Below are positions 42,331 to 50,882 of a stretch of DNA of 64,000 nucleotides, one piece after another (position 1 is the stretch's first letter; each line of letters starts with the position of its first letter). The notes under the pieces are model-generated. The model saw only the letters and a program-made list of their open reading frames with translations, searched no databases and was not told the origin of the DNA. Source of the stretch: Acidobacteriota bacterium. GTDB lineage: Bacteria > Acidobacteriota > Vicinamibacteria > Vicinamibacterales > UBA2999. The stretch spans positions 17,396 to 81,395 of the forward strand of contig JADZCN010000098.1 of NCBI GenBank assembly GCA_020851565.1, given 5' to 3'. The translations under genes were made by a program, and so were the position numbers.

Positions 42331-42918
42331 TCAGGGCCGGAACAGCCGCTCGTAGTAGCCGGCTGTCTTCACCCGGATGGTGACGGGGGTGTCGTTGAGG
42401 TTCTGCCAGAACCAGCCGTGGTTGCCCGCGGCCGGGGCCTCGAAGGTTCCGTGCCCGCTGCTGCGTCCCTCGTCCTTCCAGTAGCTCAGCGACGCGCCGT
42501 CGGGCGCGCCCGCCACCTCGCCGTGCATGTCCACGTCCACGCCGCCGCCGTCGGCCATCCACGAGAAGACCAGGCGATCCCCCGCGTTCATGACGGCCTT
42601 GATTTCGGCCCCCTCTCCGGACTCGAGCGTGAGCGACATCTCGTCGGCGCGAAAGGCGATATCGCTCCGCATCAGCGAGCCCGAGCCCGTCGACGCCACC
42701 GTGCCGGTTGGAAGCACCGCCGCCGTTTCCGATGCGGGAGGGCGGTAGAGCCCCAGCGCGCGGCCCGCGCCGGTGGGATCCACGCCGTACTCGGCGGGCA
42801 GCACCGCCATCACGAGGATCACGGCGGCCGCCGCCGCCGAGAGCAGCGTGGCGCCGGCGATGTGTCCGGGCGAGGGTGGGGTGAACGACGGGCGGCCGGG
42901 GCCGCGTGGTGCGGGCAT
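42331..42918 (-). CDS. Membrane-anchored protein of unknown function
   Basis: A 195-residue protein with a single membrane helix (AGATLLSAAAAAVILVMAVLP) after a short cytoplasmic tail. The mature part has a beta-sandwich-like segment (YWKDEGRSSGHGTFEAPAAGNHGWFWQNLNDTPVTIRVKTAGYYERL). It resembles proteins named transmembrane anchor proteins in other bacteria. No function is known. It is convergent with the NTF2-like gene. Confidence 0.72.
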   Translation of the reverse strand: MPAPRGPGRPSFTPPSPGHIAGATLLSAAAAAVILVMAVLPAEYGVDPTGAGRALGLYRPPASETAAVLPTGTVASTGSGSLMRSDIAFRADEMSLTLESGEGAEIKAVMNAGDRLVFSWMADGGGVDVDMHGEVAGAPDGASLSYWKDEGRSSGHGTFEAPAAGNHGWFWQNLNDTPVTIRVKTAGYYERLFRP

Positions 42919-42964
42919 GGCTCTTCATCATGCCCCAACGCCCGTCATGGGCCGAGGACTGCGC

Positions 42965-43999
42965 TTACCGCACCGGGTCACCAGCCCGCGAGCTTCCCGC
43001 GCGTCGGTCCACGTCGCGCGCCGCCACGGGCGGGCCAGGAGGACGGGTGCCGCTGTGGAATGTCACCGGTGCGCGCGGCGATTCGTCGACCAGCAGCTGG
43101 AAGATGTCCGGGCGCGCGCAGTGGCCGACGGCGTCGAAGTCCATCCGCGCGCGCGCGATGTCGTAGGGGTCGATGGCCGCGGTGAGAATGGTCTCGCCGC
43201 TGAAGTCGGGGCCGGCCAGCACCTCGCCGAGGGGGCCGATGATGCAGCTGCCGCCGCGCGAGATGACCGACTGCGGGTCGTCGCCGAACGCGGTGGGATA
43301 GTCGGCGGGGTAGTCTTTCCGGCGCGCGAACTGGTTGGCCGACAGGACGAAGCACCGTCCCTCCTGCGCGATGTGCCGCATGCTCGGCAGCCACGTCGCG
43401 CGCGCGTCGGCCGTGGGCGCGCAGTAGATTTCAATCCCCTTGGCGTACATCGCCGCGCGCAGGAGGGGCATGTAGTTCTCCCAGCAGATGACCGCGCCCA
43501 CGCGGCCCAGCTCGGTGTCCACGACGGTGAGCGTCGAGCCATCGCCGAAACCCCACACCAGGCGCTCGCTGGCCGTGGGCATCAGCTTGCGGTGCTTGCC
43601 CAGGTAGCGGCCATCCGAGCCCAGGAAGAGCACCGTGCAGTAGAGCGTGCCGCCGCTGCGCTCGATGACACCGACCACCAGGTGCGTGCGGTTCGCGCGG
43701 GCGAGCCCCGCCATGCGATCGACATGCGGGCCCGGCACGTCGATGGCGCTTTCCCAGTGCCGGCGGAACTGCTCGCGCCCTTCGGGACTGCGCGAACCGA
43801 CGACCGCGCCGAAGTCGAGGCCACGGGGGTACGCCGAGACGAACGCCTCGGGAAACAAGGTCAGGCTCGCGCCACGCCGGCTGGCATCGGCGGTGAGATC
43901 GCCCAGCTTCTGGAGCGTGCGCTCCACGTCGAATCCGACGGGGGCCGCCTGCACCACGGCCACCGTGTACGGACCTTTCACTGGCGGAGATGCGCTCAA
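42965..43999 (-). CDS. Nitrilase (aliphatic/aromatic type)
   Basis: A 344-residue carbon-nitrogen hydrolase. The catalytic triad is visible: Glu in [18 protein letters not shown], Lys in [11 protein letters not shown] and Cys in [14 protein letters not shown]. The CWENYMP motif is characteristic of true nitrilases (EC 3.5.5.1), not amidases. It converts nitriles to acids and ammonia, usually as oligomers. The start is uncertain: the TTG at 43999 gives the longest product and a GTG at 43981 would begin [10 protein letters not shown]. Confidence 0.9.
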   Translation of the reverse strand: MSASPPVKGPYTVAVVQAAPVGFDVERTLQKLGDLTADASRRGASLTLFPEAFVSAYPRGLDFGAVVGSRSPEGREQFRRHWESAIDVPGPHVDRMAGLARANRTHLVVGVIERSGGTLYCTVLFLGSDGRYLGKHRKLMPTASERLVWGFGDGSTLTVVDTELGRVGAVICWENYMPLLRAAMYAKGIEIYCAPTADARATWLPSMRHIAQEGRCFVLSANQFARRKDYPADYPTAFGDDPQSVISRGGSCIIGPLGEVLAGPDFSGETILTAAIDPYDIARARMDFDAVGHCARPDIFQLLVDESPRAPVTFHSGTRPPGPPVAARDVDRRAGSSRAGDPVR

Positions 44000-44095
44000 G
44001 GGGGGTTCACGCCTCCTCGCGTGTGAGCGTTCTTCGCTGCAAAGGATATACCGCCGCGCGCGTTGCGCGAATGGGCTATCGTTCGGGGGAGCCTC

Positions 44096-44503
44096 ATGCC
44101 GCGCGCGTTCGCGTTCCTGTTCGCCCTCTCGCTCTCACTCCCCGCATGTCGCTCGACCCCCGCGGCCCCCGAGCCCCGCGACGCCGTGCCGCGACAGGTC
44201 GGGACCTGGCAGGGAGTGGGGGATCGTACGCTCGGCTTCGACAGCCAGTCCGGCCGCTTCAGGATTCTCTGGGAAACCCGGCCGGAGGCTGGCGATGGCG
44301 ACGGCCGCTTCCGCCTGACGGTCCAGAGCGGCGTGAGCGGGCGGCCCCTCCAGGAAGTGGTGAACCATCGCGGCGCCGGGCAGGGCAGCCTGAACTTCGA
44401 GGACGACCCGCGGCTCTACCAGCTGCTCATCGAGTCGGACGGCGTGCTGTGGTCGGTGACGGTGGACGAACTCGTGCTGGTGGCGCGCCCGTCGGCGCCC
44501 TGA
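44096..44503 (+). CDS. Small lipoprotein of unknown function
   Basis: A 135-residue protein with a lipobox ([12 protein letters not shown]). The mature portion has about ten beta-strand-like segments ([23 protein letters not shown], then [21 protein letters not shown]) that could form a sandwich. GGGGGA lies just before the ATG at 44096, which is preferred over the ATG at 44063 because it begins the lipoprotein signal. I recognise no family. Confidence 0.65.
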   Translation: MPRAFAFLFALSLSLPACRSTPAAPEPRDAVPRQVGTWQGVGDRTLGFDSQSGRFRILWETRPEAGDGDGRFRLTVQSGVSGRPLQEVVNHRGAGQGSLNFEDDPRLYQLLIESDGVLWSVTVDELVLVARPSAP

Positions 44504-44529
44504 GTTCGGCGCGGGGGAGACTTTACTCA

Positions 44530-44550
44530 CCGGCCCGGGCGACCGGCCGG
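44530..44550 (+). terminator. Hairpin after the small lipoprotein
   Basis: CCGGCC and GGCCGG form a 6-bp stem with a 9-base loop, 26 bases after the lipoprotein stop. There is no T-run, so it is only a possible terminator. Confidence 0.35.
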
Positions 44551-44591
44551 ATCGTGTACCCTTTGCGGGTTTCGTCCCGGAGAGCCTCGAG

Positions 44592-46301
44592 ATGACCTTA
44601 CGCGTCCTGACCCTGATTGGCGCCAGCCTGCTGGCCGCCACGACCGTTTCCGCCCAGCGGCCCGCCGACGCGCCGGCGACCGCACCCTCGGGCACGCCTC
44701 CCGACACCGTGATGATCGAAGAGCTCACCTGGGCCGAGGTGCGCGATCTCGTCAAGGCGGGGTGGACCAATGTGATCGTCGGTACCGCAGGCACCGAGCA
44801 GAAGGGCCCGCACATGGCGGACGGCGAGCACAAGTTCGTCATGACCTACACGGCCGACAGGATTGCACGCGCGATGGGTCGCACCCTGGTTACGCCGGTC
44901 GTCACGTACGTGCCCGAGGGCGGCTGGGATCCACCGACCGGACACATGACCAAGCCTGGGACCATCACGCTGCCCGAGGATCGTTTCGTCGAGCTGCTCG
45001 TGCACGCGGGCCGCAGCCTCAAGGCGGGCGGGTTCACCAATGTATTCTTCGTCGGCGAGTCGGGCGGGAACCGCACGGGCATGCGCCTCGCGGCCGAGAA
45101 GCTCAACGCCCTGTGGCAGGGCAGCGGTGCGAAGGCGTACTGGGTGGACGACTACTACACGAAGGCGCATCGCGAGCAGGAGGCGCTGGCGGCGAAGATT
45201 CTCGGCGTGCCAGGCAACGAGGTCGGCAACCACGCCAACATCCTCGACACGTCGGAGCTGCTCTTCGTGGCGCCGCAGCACGTCCGCACCGATCGCCTCG
45301 TGGGCAACGATTACGAGAACAACGGCGTCAGCGGCGTCAACCAGTCGAAGGCCTCGCCCGAGATCGGCCGTCAGCTCCTGCAGATCAAGATCGACAATGC
45401 CCTCGCGCAGGTGAAGCGCATGACGAGCGGCGGCGAGCCGCCCGTTCCGCCCGCGCCGCAGCCCGGGGGCGGCGGCCGCGGCGGCGCGCGACCCGCGCCT
45501 CCCGCGGGTGCAGCCCGCCCGACCATGGAGACGGCGCCGGCGAGCCGGACGCCCACGCGCGCGCCCGACACGGTGTTCGTCGACGAGCTCACCTGGGAGG
45601 AGACGCGCGACGCGCTGAAGGCGGGCAAGACGACCGCCATCGTCCCCATCGGCGGCACCGAGAAGAACGGGTACCACATGGTGCTCGGCAAGCACAACTA
45701 CGTGGTGGCCCATGCCGCGAACCTGATGGCGCGCCGGCTGGGGAACGCGCTGGTCGCGCCCGTCATCCAGTACGTGCCCGAGGGCGATCCCGATCGCCAG
45801 AATCCCGGGGCCATCTCGCTGCCCTCGCCCGCCTACGATCAGCTGCTCGACGCCGCCGCGCGCAGCCTGAAGGCACACGGCTTCACCGACATCCTCTTCA
45901 TCGGCGACAGCGGCGGCAACCAGGCCGGTATGACCGCGGTGGCGAAGGCGCTCAACGAGGAATGGAAGGACGCGGGTGCGAAGGTCTACGCGCTGACCGA
46001 CTACTACGAGGTCGGACGGGATCACTACCGCGCGTGGATGCTCGCCGCCTTCGGCTACGACGACACCATCGTCGGGAGCCATGCCGGTATCAGCGACACG
46101 TCACAGATGCTGCACGTGCACCCGGCCGGGATCCGGAAGGACCGCATCACGCCCTGGGGCGGGCCGAAGGACTCGGGTGTGACGGGCGATCCGACGCGGG
46201 CCAGCGCCGAGATCGGGCGGATGGGCATCGAGTTCAAGGTGAACGCGGGAATGTCGCAGTACCGGTTGCTCAAGAACCCGCCTCAACCGCGACGCAGATG
46301 A
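44592..46301 (+). CDS. Exported two-domain creatininase-family protein
   Basis: A 569-residue protein with a signal peptide (LLAATTVSAQ) and two tandem creatininase-like domains (about 40-275 and 325-560). The first metal motif, normally GSxEQHGxHLP, reads GTAGTEQKGPHMADGEHK and IGGTEKNGYHMVLGKHN; the usual GHGGN reads GESGGN and GDSGGN. The terminal HANILDTSELLF and HAGISDTSQML keep the His. Several canonical zinc ligands are therefore replaced in both halves. This exported pattern is typical of acidobacterial paralogs with unknown substrates. It is probably not a true creatininase. Confidence 0.75.
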   Translation: MTLRVLTLIGASLLAATTVSAQRPADAPATAPSGTPPDTVMIEELTWAEVRDLVKAGWTNVIVGTAGTEQKGPHMADGEHKFVMTYTADRIARAMGRTLVTPVVTYVPEGGWDPPTGHMTKPGTITLPEDRFVELLVHAGRSLKAGGFTNVFFVGESGGNRTGMRLAAEKLNALWQGSGAKAYWVDDYYTKAHREQEALAAKILGVPGNEVGNHANILDTSELLFVAPQHVRTDRLVGNDYENNGVSGVNQSKASPEIGRQLLQIKIDNALAQVKRMTSGGEPPVPPAPQPGGGGRGGARPAPPAGAARPTMETAPASRTPTRAPDTVFVDELTWEETRDALKAGKTTAIVPIGGTEKNGYHMVLGKHNYVVAHAANLMARRLGNALVAPVIQYVPEGDPDRQNPGAISLPSPAYDQLLDAAARSLKAHGFTDILFIGDSGGNQAGMTAVAKALNEEWKDAGAKVYALTDYYEVGRDHYRAWMLAAFGYDDTIVGSHAGISDTSQMLHVHPAGIRKDRITPWGGPKDSGVTGDPTRASAEIGRMGIEFKVNAGMSQYRLLKNPPQPRRR

Positions 46302-46622
46302 CGCGACGCAGATAACGCAGATTGCGCAGACGGGAAGGGCGCGGGAACGCGCGGTCGGCGGGGCCCGACCCGTCGCTGGTCAGACCGTTGGAGGTTGGCC
46401 GCGCGCCGCGCCGACGAACACGCCGGAGCGTACCACGTGGCCTGTTTGAGCGTCGGCGCAGTCAGCGCGAGTTGCCCAAGTGCTTGAGGGGCGCGCAGGC
46501 GTGTTTGACCGGCCGACCGACAGGTCTGGCCAGCGATGGGTCGGGACCCGGCGACTGCCTGTCGGCGTCCCGTCCCACCAGCCGTCCCGTGCGGCCCACC
46601 CTGCGATATCCTTGAGGTCCCG
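46302..46622. other. Intergenic region with simple repeat and dispersed repeat copy B
   Basis: This gap of 321 bases holds a GCAGAT-type simple repeat at about 46291-46330 (beginning in the last codons of the creatininase-like gene) and the second copy of the 147-bp repeat at 46385-46531. The remainder is the upstream region of the DUF305 gene. No gene is supported here. Confidence 0.65.
46385..46531 (+). repeat. Dispersed 147-bp repeat, copy B
   Basis: It matches copy A at 13231-13377 at about 125 of 147 positions without gaps. Both copies follow a GCAGAT-type simple repeat by a few tens of bases and end 54 (A) or 92 (B) bases ahead of a plus-strand gene. Confidence 0.85.
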
Positions 46623-47273
46623 ATGTCCACGACGATGACCCGCCTGATCGCGCTGGGGCTGGTGGCGTGCTCCGCCGCCGCGTGCCGCAGCGCCAACGTC
46701 TCTGGAGGCCCCGGCCTCATCCAGCCCGGTGCACCCGGGCAGGAGGGGCGGACGGTCAGCGTGGCCGACTCCACCGATCTCTCGAAGGTGCAGTTCACGC
46801 CCGCCGACGTGAAGTTCATGCAGGGCATGATTGGCCATCACCAGCAGGCCATCGAGATGGCGGCGCTATTGCCCGACCGGACGAGCCGCGAGGACATGAA
46901 GCTGCTGGCGAAGCGAATCGAAGTCTCGCAGGTCGATGAGATCCAGATGATGCAGGACTGGCTGCGGGCGCGCGGGCAGACGCTGCCGGATCCCCACGCC
47001 CATCACCAGCACGGCGCGACGCTGATGCCCGGGATGCTGACCCAGGAGGAGATGGCGCGGCTCGAGGCCGCGAAGGGCGTGGAGTTCGATCGCCTGTTCC
47101 TCGAAGGCATGATCAAGCACCACGGCGGCGCGCTGACAATGGTGCGCGAGTTGTTCGCCACGCCGGCCGCGGGCCAGGACGGCGACATCTTCGCGTTTGC
47201 CTCAGACGTAGAAGCCGACCAGCAGATGGAGATCGACCGGATGGGAGCCTTGCTCAGGGAGCTGCAGAAATGA
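46623..47273 (+). CDS. DUF305 lipoprotein
   Basis: A 216-residue lipoprotein (GLVACSAAACRS) with two DUF305 units. The signature His pairs are in FMQGMIGHHQQAIEMAAL and FLEGMIKHHGGALTMVREL. These are ferritin-like or hemerythrin-like helical bundles often linked with metals or copper. The His/Met-rich spacer DPHAHHQHGATLMPGM is consistent with metal binding. Its stop overlaps the start of the LVIVD gene as ATGA, a tight functional pair. Confidence 0.85.
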   Translation: MSTTMTRLIALGLVACSAAACRSANVSGGPGLIQPGAPGQEGRTVSVADSTDLSKVQFTPADVKFMQGMIGHHQQAIEMAALLPDRTSREDMKLLAKRIEVSQVDEIQMMQDWLRARGQTLPDPHAHHQHGATLMPGMLTQEEMARLEAAKGVEFDRLFLEGMIKHHGGALTMVRELFATPAAGQDGDIFAFASDVEADQQMEIDRMGALLRELQK

Positions 47274-49213
47274 ATGGTCTGATGAGACGGGTGGGAACAG
47301 TCGCCGCCATCGTGGGCGGCGTCGTGCTGGTCGGCGGCGCGCAGCAGCGCCCGGCGGACCCGAAGGATCCGCGGATCGGGCTGAAGGCGGGCCTGTTCGA
47401 CGCCGGCGTCGCCGCGCGCAACATGGAGCTGACCGCGACGTTGGCGCGGCCCCAGGGGTTCTTCGATCCGAAGGCGCCCGCTGGCGAGGCGTCACCGCCC
47501 GAGCGTCCCGAGCCGGCGCCCGCGGCCGAAGGCGGTGCGGCCGCACCGGCGGCGCCTGCTGCACCCGCCGCACCGGCGGCGCCCGCGGCCGGCCAGCCCG
47601 CCGGTCCCCGCCCCGGCACGCCGCCCGCCCGCGGCGGCCTCGACTTCGCCAATTCAGACCTCGCGTTTGCCGGCACGCACATGTGGGTCGGCAACTTCCA
47701 CGGCTTCAACACCTACGACATCGAGGACGCCCGCAAGCCGAAGCTGCTGGCCTCCATCGTCTGCCCCGGCGGGCAGGGTGACGTGTCGGTCTATGGCAAC
47801 CTGCTCTTCATGTCGGTGGAGCAGACGCGCGGCCGTGTCGACTGCGGCGTGCAGGGCGTGGCCGAGACGGTGAGCAAGGAGCGCTTCCGCGGCGTGCGCA
47901 TCTTCGACATCAGCGACCTGCGCAGGCCGCGCCAGGTGGCCGCGGTGCAGACGTGCCGCGGCTCGCACACGCACACGCTCGTGCCCGACGTGAAGGACAA
48001 GTCGCGCATCTTCGTGTACGGCTCGGGCACCGGTTCGGTCCGCTCGGGTGAGGAGCTCGAGGGCTGCTCGGGCGAGGAGCCGGACAAGGACGAGAACACC
48101 GCGCTCTTCAGCATCGACGTCATCGAGGTGCCGCTCGCGGCGCCGCAGAACGCCAGGATCGTGAACCGGCCGCGCATCTTCGCCGACGAGTCCACCGGCG
48201 CCATCGCCGGCTTGTGGAAGGGTGGCGACCACGGCCCCGGCACGCAGCGCACGAGCGTGACCAACCAGTGCCACGACATCACCGTGTTCCCGGAGGTCGG
48301 CCTCGCGGCGGGCGCGTGCTCGGGCAACGGCATCCTGATGGACATCTCGGATCCGGTGCACCCGAAGCGCCTGGACGCCGTCTTCGACAAGAACTTCGCC
48401 TACTGGCACTCGGCGACGTTCAACAACGACGGCACCAAGGTCATCTTCACCGACGAGTGGGGCGGCGGGACGCGGCCGCGCTGCCGGGCGACGGATCTCC
48501 CCAACTGGGGCGCCAACGCCATCTTCGACATCGTGGACGGGAAGATGCAGTTCAAGGGCTACTACAAGATGCCCGCGCCGCAGACCGAGACCGAGAACTG
48601 CGTGGCGCACAACGGGTCGCTCATCCCCGTGCCCGGGCGCGACATCATGGTGCAGGGCTGGTACCAGGGCGGGCTCTCCGTGTTCGACTTCACCGACTCG
48701 GCCAACCCGGTGGAAATCGCCTTCTTCGATCGCGGCCCGCTGGACGCGAAGCAGCTGATCACGGGCGGCTACTGGTCCACCTATTGGTACAACGGTCACA
48801 TCTACGCGTCGGAGATCGCGCGCGGCATCGACGTGTTCCGCCTGAAGCCGAGCGAGTTCCTGTCGCAGAACGAGATCGACGCCGCGATGCTGGTGCGGCA
48901 CGAGGAGTTCAACGCGCAGCAGCAGCCGAAGGTCACCTGGCCGGCAACCGCCGTGGTGGCCAAGGCCTATGTGGACCAGCTGAACCGCACGCGCGGCATC
49001 CAGGCCGAGCGCGCCAAGGCGGTGGTCGCCGCGATGGACCGCGCGGAAGGCATGCGCTCGTCGCGCGATCGGAACGCGGCGACGGTGGTGCAGCAGCTCG
49101 AGACGCTGGCAGGCCAGCTGGAGACCGACGCGGCCGCGGCCGCCGGACGCGACCAGGCGCGGTTGCAGGCGCTCGCCGAGACGTTGAAGGGCCGCGCGGC
49201 CCGGCTGCAGTAG
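47270..49213 (+). CDS. LVIVD-type beta-propeller protein
   Basis: A 647-residue exported protein. The N-terminal segment (GGVVLVGGAQQRPADPKDP) is a signal, followed by a Pro/Ala linker. The bulk is a beta-propeller with repeats such as VWGNLLF-type blades (GDVSVYGNLLFMSVEQTRG, GVRIFDISDLRRPRQVA, CRGSHTHTLVPD, NGILMDISDPVHPKRLDA). LVIVD-repeat proteins are secreted with unknown roles. It starts within the DUF305 stop. A close paralog begins at 63305. The C-terminal coiled segment (about residues 560-640) is Ala/Arg-rich. Confidence 0.8.
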   Translation: MNGLMRRVGTVAAIVGGVVLVGGAQQRPADPKDPRIGLKAGLFDAGVAARNMELTATLARPQGFFDPKAPAGEASPPERPEPAPAAEGGAAAPAAPAAPAAPAAPAAGQPAGPRPGTPPARGGLDFANSDLAFAGTHMWVGNFHGFNTYDIEDARKPKLLASIVCPGGQGDVSVYGNLLFMSVEQTRGRVDCGVQGVAETVSKERFRGVRIFDISDLRRPRQVAAVQTCRGSHTHTLVPDVKDKSRIFVYGSGTGSVRSGEELEGCSGEEPDKDENTALFSIDVIEVPLAAPQNARIVNRPRIFADESTGAIAGLWKGGDHGPGTQRTSVTNQCHDITVFPEVGLAAGACSGNGILMDISDPVHPKRLDAVFDKNFAYWHSATFNNDGTKVIFTDEWGGGTRPRCRATDLPNWGANAIFDIVDGKMQFKGYYKMPAPQTETENCVAHNGSLIPVPGRDIMVQGWYQGGLSVFDFTDSANPVEIAFFDRGPLDAKQLITGGYWSTYWYNGHIYASEIARGIDVFRLKPSEFLSQNEIDAAMLVRHEEFNAQQQPKVTWPATAVVAKAYVDQLNRTRGIQAERAKAVVAAMDRAEGMRSSRDRNAATVVQQLETLAGQLETDAAAAAGRDQARLQALAETLKGRAARLQ

Positions 49214-49239
49214 CCGCACGGACGCCAGAACGGGGAGGG

Positions 49240-49271
49240 CCCGGCCCGAGCCTTTGAAGGCTCGCGCCGGG
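49240..49271 (+). terminator. Hairpin downstream of the LVIVD gene
   Basis: CCCGGC pairs with GCCGGG (outer) and GAGCC with GGCTC (inner) around a TTTGAA loop, followed by TCCTTTCC. This is a likely transcription terminator for the DUF305-LVIVD operon. Confidence 0.55.
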
Positions 49272-49313
49272 TCCTTTCCACGTACGAGGGCTGGACGCGA
49301 CGGCCCGAGTCGT

Positions 49314-49319
49314 TAAGAT
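49314..49319 (+). promoter_or_regulatory. Candidate -10 element for terB, leaderless type
   Basis: TAAGAT ends 5 bases before the ATG at 49325 and no Shine-Dalgarno is present. A convincing -35 was not found, so this is weaker than the promoter at 40070. Confidence 0.3.
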
Positions 49320-49324
49320 GCCGT

Positions 49325-49855
49325 ATGGCGCTTGACGCGATCCGCACCTGGCTCGGGCTTGGGGCCGCGCACCGCGAGACGGCGGAACCGGCCGCGCTGC
49401 GGGACCTCATCGACACGCTGGAACACCTCGAACCCGATCAGGCGCGTCACCTCGCGCGCTTCGCGTACCTCCTCGGCCGCGTGGCACATGCCGACCAGCA
49501 CGTCAGCCCGGAGGAAACCCGCGCCATGGAGGCGCTCGTGGTGAAGGAGGGCGGCCTCACCGCCGAGCAGGCGGTCGTCGTCGTGGGCCTGGCCAAATCG
49601 GCCAACGTGATGTTCGGCGGGACCGCGGACTTCGAGGTGGCGCGCGAGTTCAGCGAGGCGGCCAGCTACGAGGAGAAGCTCGCGCTGGCCCGTTGCCTGT
49701 TTCGCGTGGCCGCCGCGGACGAGGCGATCTCGATTGCCGAGGAGTCCGAGATCCACCGCATCGCAGCTCATCTCAAGATCCTGCCCGAGGACCTGACGGC
49801 GCTGCGGGTGTCGCACGCGAAGTTCCTGCCGGGCCTCTCGTCGCGGCGCGGGTGA
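49325..49855 (+). CDS. TerB-family protein
   Basis: A 176-residue helical protein of the TerB / tellurite-resistance-like family. FAYLLGRVAHADQHVSPEETRAMEALV and CLFRVAAADEAISIAEESEIHRIA are the two symmetric acidic repeats characteristic of TerB, which can bind divalent metals. A stand-alone TerB with no other ter genes nearby is probably a regulatory or stress module and not a tellurite determinant. Confidence 0.85.
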   Translation: MALDAIRTWLGLGAAHRETAEPAALRDLIDTLEHLEPDQARHLARFAYLLGRVAHADQHVSPEETRAMEALVVKEGGLTAEQAVVVVGLAKSANVMFGGTADFEVAREFSEAASYEEKLALARCLFRVAAADEAISIAEESEIHRIAAHLKILPEDLTALRVSHAKFLPGLSSRRG

Positions 49856-49884
49856 CCCGGGCCCGGCCCGATCGATCGCGTGAT

Positions 49885-49917
49885 CGAGTGCGGCCGGCCG
49901 GGAGCCGGCCGCACTCG
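49885..49917. terminator. Perfect inverted repeat between convergent genes
   Basis: CGAGTGCGGCCGGC pairs with GCCGGCCGCACTCG over 14 bases with a five-base loop CGGGA. It sits between terB and the convergent PRPP synthetase gene, so it may be a bidirectional terminator or a REP-type element. There is no T-run. Confidence 0.6.
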
Positions 49918-49967
49918 CCGCAATCGGGACTACGGTGCGCGGCTCGACGTCCTGCACACGTGCGCGC

Positions 49968-50018
49968 GTCCTTTCGTCGCACTTCTCACTTCTGGCTTCT
50001 CACTTCTCACTGTTCCTC
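49968..50018. repeat. CTTCTCACT simple repeat
   Basis: A short degenerate pyrimidine-rich repeat (CACTTCTCACTTCTGGCTTC and onward) precedes the stop of the PRPP synthetase gene. A similar stretch occurs at about 55341-55372, next to the ends of two convergent genes. Confidence 0.6.
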
Positions 50019-50882
50019 TCACCGCAGCGGCCGCGCCAGCAGCCGCGCAAGGCCGATGACGTTCGTCTGGTGCGCGATCGAGTCGCTGCTCCACACGGAC
50101 TGCACGCCAGCCGCGGCGAGAGTCGCCGTGGCGTCGTCCACGAACAGGGCGTGCGTGACGGCGACGTCCACGCGCGCGGCGCCGGCCTCGAGAGCCGCCT
50201 GTGATGCCGCCGCCAGCGTCCGGCCCGTGCTCGCCACGTCGTCCACGATGACCACGCGCCGCCCGGCGAAGGTGACCTGTGGCAGGTGGATGCGCACGTC
50301 GCGGTCGCCGCGTCGCTCCTTCCGGCACACGGCGCATTCCCCACCGCTCGCGCGCGCCACGGCTTCCACCCACTGGCTCGACTCCCGATCGGGCCCGAGC
50401 AGCAGCGCCTCGATGCCATGGGCGTGGAGATAGCGGCCGATGAGGGGCGCGGCCGACAGGGCAACGGCTTCGGCGCCGGGGAGCACGTCGTCCAGGCGAT
50501 CCACGCGGTGCAGATGTGGATCCACCGTGATCACGCGGTCGAAGAGCGCGGCGAGGAAGCTGCCCACGTGGCGCTGGCTCACCGACTCGCCTGTCGCAAA
50601 GGCGCGGTCCTGGCGCATGTAGGCGAGGTACGGCGCGACCAACGTGAGATCGCGCGCGCCCAGCTCGCGCGCCGCATGTGCCGCCAGCAGCAGCTCCACG
50701 AGCTTCTCGTTGGGGCCATCGAGCGACCGCAGGATGGCAACGCGCCGGGGCAGGCGCCCGGGAAGCGTCAGCTTGACCTCGCCGTCCGGGAAGCGGTGGC
50801 GCGCAATGGCGCCAGCGGCCACGCCGGCCGCCTTCGCGATCCGCCGCGACAGGCCCCTCTCGTCGTCGAAGTGGAGCAGCAA
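50019..50882 (-). CDS. prs: Ribose-phosphate pyrophosphokinase-like protein
   Basis: A 287-residue PRPP-synthetase-family protein. The PRPP loop is VVIVDDVASTGRTL, the metal/ATP motif is VDPHLHR and the catalytic-loop Lys/Arg region is RKERRGDRDVR. It is shorter than the usual 310-320 residues of a housekeeping Prs. Its start directly abuts the end of the AMP phosphorylase-like gene, so it may use ribose 1,5-bisphosphate or ribose 5-phosphate from the neighbour rather than being the only Prs. Confidence 0.85.
   Translation of the reverse strand: MLLHFDDERGLSRRIAKAAGVAAGAIARHRFPDGEVKLTLPGRLPRRVAILRSLDGPNEKLVELLLAAHAARELGARDLTLVAPYLAYMRQDRAFATGESVSQRHVGSFLAALFDRVITVDPHLHRVDRLDDVLPGAEAVALSAAPLIGRYLHAHGIEALLLGPDRESSQWVEAVARASGGECAVCRKERRGDRDVRIHLPQVTFAGRRVVIVDDVASTGRTLAAASQAALEAGAARVDVAVTHALFVDDATATLAAAGVQSVWSSDSIAHQTNVIGLARLLARPLR

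Noticed and set aside
46380..46841. Minus-strand frame through dispersed repeat copy B
   Set aside because: Differences from copy A change many residues, so no coding constraint is evident; a noncoding repeat is the simpler reading.
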